Shown here: piece by piece, positions 1 through 6,971 of the stretch
How positions within the stretch are numbered: position 1 is the stretch's first letter
How the letters are laid out: each line of letters starts with the position of its first letter
From: Pedobacter heparinus DSM 2366
GTDB lineage: Bacteria > Bacteroidota > Bacteroidia > Sphingobacteriales > Sphingobacteriaceae
DNA: 64,000 bases
Assembly (NCBI RefSeq): GCF_000023825.1
Contig: NC_013061.1
Coordinates: forward strand, 1,922,001-1,986,000
Reading direction: 5' to 3'
The notes under the pieces: generated by a model
What the model was told of the DNA's origin: nothing
Databases searched by the model: none
The model's input: the letters and a program-made list of their open reading frames with translations, nothing else
Program-made: the position numbers and the translations under genes

Positions 1-110
1 CCGACTATCCGGTAAACGAAATTGTAGATATAGTAGGCTTTGAATGTCCAAGCTCATTTATCAGGCTGTTCAGAAACGCTTTCAATGTTACGCCAGGTCA
101 GTACAGGTAA
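1..110 (+). CDS. AraC-family regulator, C-terminal fragment (cut by window edge)
   Basis: An open frame enters from the left edge (first full codon at base 3) and stops at 108-110. The 35 residues seen are the second helix-turn-helix of an AraC/XylS regulator, with the recognisable pattern EIVDIVGFECPSSFIRLFRN followed by the usual TPGQYR ending. The N-terminal effector domain and first helix-turn-helix lie outside the window, so target and ligand cannot be judged. The hairpin at 257-286 is a plausible terminator for it. Confidence 0.85.
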   Translation, partial: DYPVNEIVDIVGFECPSSFIRLFRNAFNVTPGQYR

Positions 111-256
111 AATCGCGTTAAATTAAATAGATTTAACATTTAGTAAACATAATGGTGATTTTCGCTTATTGACGGATGGCTTGTTAAAGTAAATTTGAAG
201 CAGGAAACCCAGTATATAAGTTTGGATGAATTTAATTTGGGTTAGTTAATAATAAG

Positions 257-286
257 GTCATCCGAAGAGTCCGGATGACTTTTTTT
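257..286 (+). terminator. Rho-independent terminator
   Basis: An 8-bp perfect stem, GTCATCCG (257-264) with CGGATGAC (272-279), has a 7-base loop and is followed by seven T residues (280-286). The T tract lies on the plus strand, so it fits the AraC fragment upstream. It also sits just past the stop of the minus-strand gene at 285-884, without a U tail in that direction. Confidence 0.75.
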
Positions 287-884
287 ATGCCCCTTCTTTA
301 AACTGGCTGCCCAGACGTTCAAACTTTTCGATCAGCAAAGCTATCCTTTCTTTTTCCCTTTTCATTACTGCCCTGCGCACCAGGGTAGAACAGAAAACCA
401 TCCAGCCAAAGGTTAGCAAAACAATCAGACATTGCAGCCAGGTGTCAAAATAAGTCAGTATTTCCAGGAAATAGAAGATGATGCCCAGGCTTAAGGCAAT
501 GGCATATATCCAGTACAGTTTATTATACAGGTTAAAGCGGTTGATCTGGTAAAGTTTTAAATTGACCAGGAATTCGTTAGGGTGCGTGGTAAAATCGTTT
601 TTCGAGATTAACCGGTGCCCCCTGTACAACATGAAGGTGGTAGCCGCAATGGCCGTTAAAAAAATAAATATCCCTGCGTAGGTGGTCCATGACTGAAAAT
701 CAAAGAACAGCCATAAACAGCTTATGGCTATAAATGACAAGAGCATTCCTGTGATGTTCATTACGGATTTGTTGCGAATGGAATTTACTTCCTTTTTGGC
801 TTGCGTCAGCATTTCCTCAGATGAGATCTTTACCTCAACAGAATGTGATTGCCAAAGCGATTGTATGTGATCAAATTCTTGCAT
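285..884 (-). CDS. Four-helix membrane protein, partner of the ECF sigma factor
   Basis: This 199-residue protein has about 40 soluble N-terminal residues and then four hydrophobic segments (about 43-61, 67-87, 124-145 and 148-168), followed by a basic, helical tail. Its ATG overlaps the 3' end of the sigma factor gene by 14 bases, so the two are co-translated. A membrane protein encoded directly after an ECF sigma factor is often its anti-sigma factor or sensor. That role is inferred from position only, because I see no zinc-finger or RskA-type anti-sigma motif. Confidence 0.7.
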   Translation of the reverse strand: MQEFDHIQSLWQSHSVEVKISSEEMLTQAKKEVNSIRNKSVMNITGMLLSFIAISCLWLFFDFQSWTTYAGIFIFLTAIAATTFMLYRGHRLISKNDFTTHPNEFLVNLKLYQINRFNLYNKLYWIYAIALSLGIIFYFLEILTYFDTWLQCLIVLLTFGWMVFCSTLVRRAVMKREKERIALLIEKFERLGSQFKEGA

Positions 885-1368
885 GCTGGTTGTATAATTC
901 TGTAAGTTTTAATTTAATGCGATGAATTTTTACCCTTAAGTTCCCTTCACTGATACCGGAAATCTCGGCTATTTCATGATATGGCAATTCATCCAGTACC
1001 ATAGTGATGATGAGGCGGTCATTTTCTTCCAGTTGGGAGATAGATTTGTAGAGCAGGGCTATCTGTTCATTTTTCTCTGAAAATTCTTCCGGCCGGTTTT
1101 CTATAATGTTATCCGTCAGTTCATCTTTTGCCTGGCGTTTTTCAGATCTCAGGTAAGTTAAACAGGTATTTACGGCAATTCTGTAAATCCATGTAGAGAT
1201 GAGCGATTTGTTCCTGAATTTATCAAGATTCTGCCAAACCTTCAAAAAAGTTTCCTGAAGCAGGTCGTTGGCTGCATCCTCATCCCCGGTATAACCGTAG
1301 CATAAGTGGAATATCTTTTTAGAATTTGTATCGAAAATCTGTTTAAATAATTGATCCTTTTTTTCCAT
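871..1368 (-). CDS. ECF-type RNA polymerase sigma factor
   Basis: This is a sigma-70 family protein of the extracytoplasmic-function group, 165 residues from the ATG at 1368. A TTG one codon upstream is the only other in-frame choice. Region 2 is visible near residues 22-52 (GDEDAANDLLQETFLKVWQN), with the typical DLLQETF motif. Region 4 lies near 110-155 (ELPYHEIAEISGISEGNLRV), the helix-turn-helix that reads the -35 element. It heads a two-gene operon with the membrane protein at 285-884, and its promoter overlaps that of the divergent symporter gene. Confidence 0.93.
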   Translation of the reverse strand: MEKKDQLFKQIFDTNSKKIFHLCYGYTGDEDAANDLLQETFLKVWQNLDKFRNKSLISTWIYRIAVNTCLTYLRSEKRQAKDELTDNIIENRPEEFSEKNEQIALLYKSISQLEENDRLIITMVLDELPYHEIAEISGISEGNLRVKIHRIKLKLTELYNQHARI

Positions 1369-1429
1369 CAATTAAGGGCTAATGGTGGTTTGATTGCCTT
1401 AAGGCTGAAATGTTACAGCCCGACCGGGC

Positions 1430-1463
1430 CAAAAATAATAAATGTTTGCGGGCTTGGTACAAA
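1430..1463 (-). promoter_or_regulatory. Promoter of the sigma factor operon
   Basis: Read on the minus strand, a TTTG (-33 box, complement of 1460-1463) is followed after 22 bases by TATTTTTG (complement of 1430-1437), matching the Bacteroidota consensus TAnnTTTG. The predicted leader to the ATG at 1368 is about 55 bases. The elements interleave with the divergent promoter at 1445-1475. Confidence 0.55.
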
Positions 1464-1475
1464 TAATTACTTTTG
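1445..1475 (+). promoter_or_regulatory. Promoter of the symporter gene
   Basis: TTTG at 1445-1448, a 19-base spacer and TACTTTTG at 1468-1475 match the Bacteroidota housekeeping promoter (TTTG-N19-TAnnTTTG) exactly. The ATG follows at 1501. Confidence 0.7.
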
Positions 1476-1500
1476 TTGCAAATCAAACAAACCTTAGTAT

Positions 1501-2928
1501 ATGAAACAAAACAGGGTCGGGTTAATCACTTTGTTGTTTATCACTGTTGCGGCATGTTTAGGCGTTTTAAAGGATTTCAACATTGTTGATGTACCGGACA
1601 ACGTCATGATGGCCACACGCTGGCTGCTGGCCCTCGAACTATTGGCCTACGCTTTGATCCGAAAAAACCTTACTACCTGGATATTGGTCTGTATGGTACT
1701 GGGGATATTCATAGGGATAGACTATCCGCATGTTGCTGTAGCACTTCAGCCCCTGAGTAAGGGCTTTATTAAACTGGTTAAGACCATTGTAGGACCTATC
1801 TTATTTGGTACCCTGGTTTATGGAATAGCCGGACATTCTGATTTAAAGCAGGTAGGGCGGATGGCCTGGAAGTCTATGTTGTATTTTTATTTTGCAACTA
1901 CCATAGCCTTGTTTATTGGTCTGGCAGCAATTAACCTTACCCATGCGGGGGTTGGTGTAAATATAGAAAATATGCCCCATAACGATTTGCCAAAACCTGT
2001 GAAGGATGTAACAGACGAAAGCATACTGAGTACTTTGCCGGATGGGGTACACTGGCTGTATAAGACGCTGGCCTTTTTCAGGAATATTTTTCCGGAGAAT
2101 ATTGTGAAATCGGTGTATGATGCCCAGATTTTACAGATCGTTATTTTCTCGGTTATTTTTGGTATTGGTTTGGCAATGGTGGATGAAAAGAAAAGAAAAC
2201 CTATGGTTGATTTTTGCGAGAGCTTATCTGAGACCATGTTTAAATTTACCAATGTGATCATGTACTTTGCCCCTATAGGGGTAGGTGCTGCAATGGCCTA
2301 TACGGTAGGGCACATGGGCGTAGATATCCTGAAACACCTGTTCATGCTGGTAGCTACCTTGTATATGGCGCTCATTGCCTTTATTCTTATTGTACTGCTG
2401 CCCATCGCGCTTTATATCAAACTGCCTATACTTAAGTTTATCAATGCCATAAAGGAACCGGTTTCTATTGCGTTTGCCACCACAAGTTCCGATGCCGCAC
2501 TTCCCAAAGCGATGAGTGCCATGGAAAAATTTGGTGTACCACGTAAGATCGTATCTTTTGTAATCCCCACCGGTTACAGCTTTAACCTTGACGGCACTAC
2601 ATTATACCTTTCGCTGGCCTCTATTTTTGTGGCACAGGCCGCAGGGATGCACCTGAGTTTTGGCGAACAGCTCCTGATTGTATTTACACTGATGATCACC
2701 AGTAAGGGGGTGGCCGCCATTCCAAGGGCATCACTGATTATTCTGATCGCTACTGCAGACCAGTTTGGCCTGCCAACCTTTATTATTGCTGCTATTTTAG
2801 GGATTGATGAGTTAATGGATATGGGAAGGACATCTTTAAATGTAATCGGAAATTGTCTGGCTACAGTTGTGATAGCCAAGTGGGAGGGAGAATACAACCC
2901 CGATAGTATTGAAATTAAGGAAGCATAA
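1501..2928 (+). CDS. Dicarboxylate/amino acid:cation symporter (DAACS family)
   Basis: This 475-residue inner-membrane transporter couples uptake of an acidic substrate (C4-dicarboxylate, glutamate or aspartate) to sodium or protons. The family's two re-entrant-loop signatures are present: the Ser-rich stretch FATTSSDAALPKAM near residue 325, and GYSFNLDGTTLYLSLASIF starting near residue 358, whose NLDGT forms the cation site. Multiple hydrophobic segments cover the rest. It has about 75 extra N-terminal residues with hydrophobic segments compared with the usual 400-430-residue family member. The gene has its own promoter and is followed 2 bases later by the membrane-anchored protein at 2931. 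Substrate is not decided by sequence alone. Confidence 0.92.
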   Translation: MKQNRVGLITLLFITVAACLGVLKDFNIVDVPDNVMMATRWLLALELLAYALIRKNLTTWILVCMVLGIFIGIDYPHVAVALQPLSKGFIKLVKTIVGPILFGTLVYGIAGHSDLKQVGRMAWKSMLYFYFATTIALFIGLAAINLTHAGVGVNIENMPHNDLPKPVKDVTDESILSTLPDGVHWLYKTLAFFRNIFPENIVKSVYDAQILQIVIFSVIFGIGLAMVDEKKRKPMVDFCESLSETMFKFTNVIMYFAPIGVGAAMAYTVGHMGVDILKHLFMLVATLYMALIAFILIVLLPIALYIKLPILKFINAIKEPVSIAFATTSSDAALPKAMSAMEKFGVPRKIVSFVIPTGYSFNLDGTTLYLSLASIFVAQAAGMHLSFGEQLLIVFTLMITSKGVAAIPRASLIILIATADQFGLPTFIIAAILGIDELMDMGRTSLNVIGNCLATVVIAKWEGEYNPDSIEIKEA

Positions 2929-2930
2929 TT

Positions 2931-3455
2931 ATGAGTAACAACGCAAAAAAAATATTTCTGGCATTAACCATTGTAGTCCCTTTTCTAATCTATTGCATTG
3001 TTTATTATGTGCCTATGTTTAGAAATGCCCCTTTTAAGCTAAAGGAATTTGAGTCGATAGAATTTAAATGGGGGCCGGGCAACAAGCTTGAAAACAGTTA
3101 TAACTCGGCTACGGGCGCTTATCAGTACGTGAACGCCCAGGATTCTTTGATCAGGACCAATGTTAAGCTAAGAAAAGACGATATTCTTTATCTGCATTCG
3201 AAGGCAAGTGAACTGGGTTTCTGGAATTTTCCGGATGTGATTGCCAATTCCGGTACCAACCTGGATTCGTCTAAGGTACTGCGCTATGTGATGCAGTTCA
3301 ATTATAAGAAAAAGTCGAAAAAGGTAATTTATGTTACCGATTATACCGAAATACAGAAGCTTAAGGGGCTGGCCGAGCAGATGAAAACATTACTGATGCA
3401 GAGCATTAATGATGCAGAAGAACGTTACGGAAAGAAAGCTGCTTTAAAAAACTAA
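2931..3455 (+). CDS. Membrane-anchored protein of unknown function
   Basis: This 174-residue protein has one N-terminal hydrophobic segment (about residues 8-28) and a polar remainder, so it is probably tethered to the inner membrane and faces the periplasm. I do not recognise a domain. The start lies 2 bases after the symporter stop, so both are likely on one transcript. A role linked to the transporter is possible but has no direct support. Confidence 0.75.
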   Translation: MSNNAKKIFLALTIVVPFLIYCIVYYVPMFRNAPFKLKEFESIEFKWGPGNKLENSYNSATGAYQYVNAQDSLIRTNVKLRKDDILYLHSKASELGFWNFPDVIANSGTNLDSSKVLRYVMQFNYKKKSKKVIYVTDYTEIQKLKGLAEQMKTLLMQSINDAEERYGKKAALKN

Positions 3456-3459
3456 ATCA

Positions 3460-3491
3460 TTTATGGATTTAGAAAATAATTTCTATATTTG
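3460..3491 (+). promoter_or_regulatory. Promoter of rplU-rpmA
   Basis: TATATTTG at 3484-3491 is a perfect TAnnTTTG -7 box. A TTTA (one mismatch from TTTG) lies 20 bases upstream at 3460-3463. The resulting leader before rplU is about 45 bases and AT-rich. Confidence 0.6.
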
Positions 3492-3535
3492 CACCTCGAT
3501 AAAAATAAACAATTTAAAATAATAATTAATTAACA

Positions 3536-3847
3536 ATGTACGCAATAGTAAATATAGCAGGACAGCAATTCAAAGTTGCAAAAGACCAGCACCTTTTTGT
3601 ACACCGTTTACAAGGGGATGAAGGCGCTAGTATTGAATTTGACAATGTATTGTTGGTTGAAGATGGTGGTAAAATCTCTGTAGGAGCTCCTGCATTGAAA
3701 GGCGCAACTGTTTCAGCTAAAATCGTGTCTCATTTAAAAGGTGATAAAGTAATCGTTTTCAAAAAGAAACGCAGAAAAGGTTACAAAAAGAAAAACGGTC
3801 ACCGTCAGTATTTCACCAAGATCCAGATCTCTGGTATCAGTTTATAA
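3536..3847 (+). CDS. rplU: 50S ribosomal protein L21
   Basis: This is a full-length L21 of 103 residues. It begins with the family pattern [18 protein letters not shown], and the basic stretch [20 protein letters not shown] near residues 75-95 contacts 23S rRNA. It is co-transcribed with rpmA, 57 bases downstream, the standard bacterial arrangement. Confidence 0.97.
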   Translation: MYAIVNIAGQQFKVAKDQHLFVHRLQGDEGASIEFDNVLLVEDGGKISVGAPALKGATVSAKIVSHLKGDKVIVFKKKRRKGYKKKNGHRQYFTKIQISGISL

Positions 3848-3904
3848 TTATTGTTAAACAATAGATTACCGTTTATTCAGGTAGTTCATAAAATATAAAA
3901 CAAG

Positions 3905-4336
3905 ATGGCACATAAAAAAGGAGCCGGTAGTTCGAGAAACGGACGTGAATCGCATAGCAAACGTTTAGGTATCAAAATTTTTGGTGGTCAGGAAGCTATC
4001 GCCGGAAACATTTTGGTACGTCAGCGTGGTACAAAACATCATCCTGATAAAGGAGTAGGTATTGGTAAAGACCATACTTTATTCGCTTTGGTTGATGGTA
4101 CTGTAATCTTCAAAAAGAAACAGGACAATAAATCTTATGTTTCTGTATTGCCTGCTGCTGTTGTTACGGCAGTTCCGGAAAAGAAAGCTCCAGCTGTGAA
4201 AGCAGCAAAAGCTGCTGCTCCGGCAAAAGAAGCAAAAGCTGAAAAAGAAAAAGCACCTGCAAAGAAAGCCCCTGCTAAAAAAGCAGTTAAAGCCGAAACA
4301 GCAGCTACTGAGACTGAAGCTGCACCTGCAGAATAA
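3905..4336 (+). CDS. rpmA: 50S ribosomal protein L27 with a long Ala/Lys tail
   Basis: Residues 1 to about 85 are a standard L27, starting [16 protein letters not shown] and containing [20 protein letters not shown]. The N-terminus reaches the peptidyl-transferase centre. The protein is 143 residues, whereas L27 is usually 84-95. The extra 55 or so residues are almost only A, K, P and E (for example [12 protein letters not shown]), ending in an acidic TETEAAPAE. There is no frame interruption, so this is a genuine extension rather than read-through. Its composition resembles the H1-like protein at 14318. A strong hairpin terminator follows. Confidence 0.95.
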   Translation: MAHKKGAGSSRNGRESHSKRLGIKIFGGQEAIAGNILVRQRGTKHHPDKGVGIGKDHTLFALVDGTVIFKKKQDNKSYVSVLPAAVVTAVPEKKAPAVKAAKAAAPAKEAKAEKEKAPAKKAPAKKAVKAETAATETEAAPAE

Positions 4337-4350
4337 GTTACAGGCATAAC

Positions 4351-4400
4351 CCATAAACAGAAAAGGTCACAATATCAATTGTGACCTTTTCTGTTTATGG
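4351..4400. terminator. Bidirectional terminator, 23-bp perfect stem
   Basis: Bases 4351-4373 and 4378-4400 are exact reverse complements around a 4-base loop (atca). The stem contains AAAAGG/CCTTTT, so a U-rich run occurs in either transcript. It lies between convergent genes, rpmA (+) and the XRE regulator (-), and can end both. Confidence 0.85.
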
Positions 4401-4424
4401 TGCTTATGGGTATTTCTGCCGGCT

Positions 4425-4790
4425 TTATACCCTAACCTTGGCTCTTCTTGATTTGATGTGGTTTAATTCCTGTTCCAGTTTTTTTAGTGAGCTGGTGAAA
4501 CTCCTGAATGAAGTTTCGAGGTCATTTAAAATAAGGTCTATTTTGGCAGGATTTTCCGTTGCGGCCTTAGTATCTGTGCCATGTAGCAGCCAATCATAGG
4601 TCTTGCTATAATACCTGGCGATTTCGTGTAGGGTGTTGAACGAAGGATACTGGTTGCCAAGTTCTATTTGAGAATAATTACTTCTTGATAAATTTAAAAT
4701 ATTGGCAATAAATGCTTGCGAAAGGTTGTGCTGCGTTCTTAAGTCCTTTATGCGTTCACCAATCTCTTTCTTTGATAGAATTTCTTGCAT
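4425..4790 (-). CDS. XRE-family helix-turn-helix regulator
   Basis: The preferred start is the ATG at 4790 (121 residues). The frame stays open upstream, but the added residues look unrelated to the family. A Cro/C1-type helix-turn-helix covers about residues 5-65, with LRTQHNLSQAFIANILNLSR and then YSQIELGNQYPSFNTLHEIA. It is followed by a helical, probably coiled-coil C-terminus (SLKKLEQELNHIKSRR) for dimerisation. It stands alone between rpmA and the sensor-like gene at 4998. No target is evident. Confidence 0.85.
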   Translation of the reverse strand: MQEILSKKEIGERIKDLRTQHNLSQAFIANILNLSRSNYSQIELGNQYPSFNTLHEIARYYSKTYDWLLHGTDTKAATENPAKIDLILNDLETSFRSFTSSLKKLEQELNHIKSRRAKVRV

Positions 4791-4997
4791 AAGTAATATA
4801 TATTTCGTTGATTTGTGATGGACGGGATAACTAATTGCTCCAGGAATCAAAGCAATTATAGCTCCATAAAATTTATTAGGAGAACATTTATAGTAAAAGG
4901 GATTAGCTATGTTAATGCCAAAAGCATGATGTGTATTGTATATAATATGGTATTATCATGATGAATGCGCGCTGCAACAGCTTAAAACACGTTGAAT

Positions 4998-5960
4998 ATG
5001 CCAAATAAAAACAGTTGCGGGCGAACCTCAAGTTCATTTTTTTTAATTGATAAAAATTATCAGCTTACTTTTTTTAAGATCGACTCTCCAAATGACCTGG
5101 GTAGTCTTCTTGCAAAAAATCCCGTAATTGGGGAGTCGGTTGTGGAAATCATTGCACAAAATTACAGGAAGCATTTTACAATCCTGTTGTCGAGATGCTT
5201 TGAAGGTCATTGTTTTAGTATAGAACAGCGGCTGTCTGTTTTTAAGTCAAACGACCTGATTTTCCATATCATTTTTACGCCACTGACCATCAATGAGATC
5301 ACAGATACTATTGTTTGTACGGTAGCAGATATCAGCAGTTCAAGAGGGGTGATCAATATGATCAGAGAGTATTCGCACCTCACCTCGCATCAGTTAAGGG
5401 CACCAATAACCAATATCTTAAGTCTTTCAACAATTACCAATTATGCCCAGCTGGCTTCTTATGATGCATTAAAGATGAGCCGCCTGCTCAATGATATCAA
5501 TCTTCAGGCAGTTAAACTGGATGAGATCATTAAAATGCTGAACAAGATGCTCAACAAGCACGACTGTATCGACTTATTTGATAAGCCTGGCCCTAAATCT
5601 GACCACAACCATATTGTACTGGTAGATGATGATGTGGTGACCAATAAACTCCATAAAATGCTGATCAGAAAGCACCACAGCGATAAAAGGATTGTATTGT
5701 TTGACAACCCCCAAAAGGCCCTCTCATACATTCAACAGCATACACCTGATCTTATTTTATTGGATCTGCACATGCCTGGAATCGATGGCTGGAGATTTCT
5801 GGAAATGATGGAAGAGCTTAACGTTTTTATCGATGTGGTTATTGTTTCCTCCTCCATAGATCCGCGGGAGCGGTCCAAAGCAAAATCCTTTCTCTGCGTT
5901 AAAGATTTTTACACCAAACCCCTAACGATAGAAAAGGTAAGCCAATTGCTGGACCATTAA
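4998..5960 (+). CDS. PAS-HisKA-receiver protein lacking an ATPase domain
   Basis: I take the ATG at 4998 (320 residues) over the TTG two codons earlier. Residues 1 to about 115 resemble a PAS sensor fold (FFLIDKNYQLTFFKIDS). Residues about 125-190 form a histidine-kinase dimerisation region with the phospho-acceptor pattern SHQLRAPITNIL. Residues about 205-320 are a complete receiver domain with the acidic pair (VDDD), the phospho-acceptor Asp in LLDLHMPGIDG and the conserved Lys in FYTKP. The HATPase domain that normally follows HisKA, with its N, G1 and G2 boxes, is absent and there is no space for it. The protein therefore cannot autophosphorylate as a normal kinase. It may be a phosphorelay adaptor fed by another kinase. 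Confidence 0.85.
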   Translation: MPNKNSCGRTSSSFFLIDKNYQLTFFKIDSPNDLGSLLAKNPVIGESVVEIIAQNYRKHFTILLSRCFEGHCFSIEQRLSVFKSNDLIFHIIFTPLTINEITDTIVCTVADISSSRGVINMIREYSHLTSHQLRAPITNILSLSTITNYAQLASYDALKMSRLLNDINLQAVKLDEIIKMLNKMLNKHDCIDLFDKPGPKSDHNHIVLVDDDVVTNKLHKMLIRKHHSDKRIVLFDNPQKALSYIQQHTPDLILLDLHMPGIDGWRFLEMMEELNVFIDVVIVSSSIDPRERSKAKSFLCVKDFYTKPLTIEKVSQLLDH

Positions 5961-5969
5961 AATTTAAGC

Positions 5970-6938
5970 CTAATGTTCCCTGCTCATCAGCAGGTCTGCC
6001 AGCTCCAGCAGTTCAGATTTCCTTGATTCAGGTACCTTTACGGCGTTAAGGGCATCAAAGGCTTTATCGGCGTAGTTTCTCATTTCTATACCAGCCAGTT
6101 CGGGGATGTTGTAAGCATTGTACAGCCCGGTAATGTGCTTTACTTTTTCAGTATGGTCTTTATTTGTGCTTTGTGCTTCCAGTTTCCGCAGGTCTTCGGC
6201 GCTGGCCAGTTCCTTTAGTTTCAGCAACAGCAGTGTTTTTTTATTGGCAATGATATCGCCGCCTACCTGTTTGCCAAATTTCTCGGGGTCGCCATACACA
6301 TCCAGGATGTCGTCCTGCAGCTGAAAGGCTATACCCAGGTTCAGGCCAAACTGGTAAAGCTGTTCTGCTTCATTATGGTCTGCCCCGGCTACCTGTGCCC
6401 CTAATTTCATGGCCCCGCCTAAAAGTACCGCTGTCTTTAAACGGATCATATTGATGTATTCCGGAATGCTTACTATGGCCTGTTGTTCAAATTCCATGTC
6501 CAGCTGCTGTCCTTCGCAAACGCCTCTTGCAGTAGCATTAAATGTTTCCAGTGCGTCCTTTAATATAGCGCTGTGCAGCATAGACAGTTGTTTGTTCGCT
6601 TCAACCATCATCACGTCGCCGCTTAAAATGGCATTGTTGATGCCCCATTTTTCGTGTACGGTCTGCTTACCCCTGCGGAGCGGGGCATTGTCCATAATGT
6701 CATCGTGGACTAAGGTGAAATTGTGAAAAGTTTCAATAGCCAGTGCTGCAGGTATTGCTTTCAGGATATCTGCTTCAAATAAATCTGCGGCCATGAGTGT
6801 AAGTACCGGTCTTATTCTTTTGCCCCCCATAGACATGATATAGCGTATGGGCGCATAGAGTTTTTCCGGCTGGGCAGGATAATTGATGTTTTGAATCGCG
6901 TTTTCTATAACTTCTTGTAATTGGGCAGGAGTATACAT
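5970..6938 (-). CDS. Polyprenyl (trans-isoprenyl) diphosphate synthase
   Basis: This 322-residue enzyme condenses isopentenyl diphosphate with an allylic diphosphate, giving precursors for menaquinone side chains or other prenyl lipids. Both Asp-rich motifs are present: DDIMD at residues 79-83, and DDILD near 210 in FQLQDDILDVYGD. The GGKRIRP motif at 38-44 binds the homoallylic substrate. Chain length cannot be set from the sequence by eye. It lies 33 bases after the RNase R gene and probably shares its transcript. It ends 9 bases from the convergent sensor-like gene, with no obvious terminator between. Confidence 0.93.
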   Translation of the reverse strand: MYTPAQLQEVIENAIQNINYPAQPEKLYAPIRYIMSMGGKRIRPVLTLMAADLFEADILKAIPAALAIETFHNFTLVHDDIMDNAPLRRGKQTVHEKWGINNAILSGDVMMVEANKQLSMLHSAILKDALETFNATARGVCEGQQLDMEFEQQAIVSIPEYINMIRLKTAVLLGGAMKLGAQVAGADHNEAEQLYQFGLNLGIAFQLQDDILDVYGDPEKFGKQVGGDIIANKKTLLLLKLKELASAEDLRKLEAQSTNKDHTEKVKHITGLYNAYNIPELAGIEMRNYADKAFDALNAVKVPESRKSELLELADLLMSREH

Positions 6939-6971
6939 CTTATGTAAAAGGATTTTCCGGAATCTGATTTT

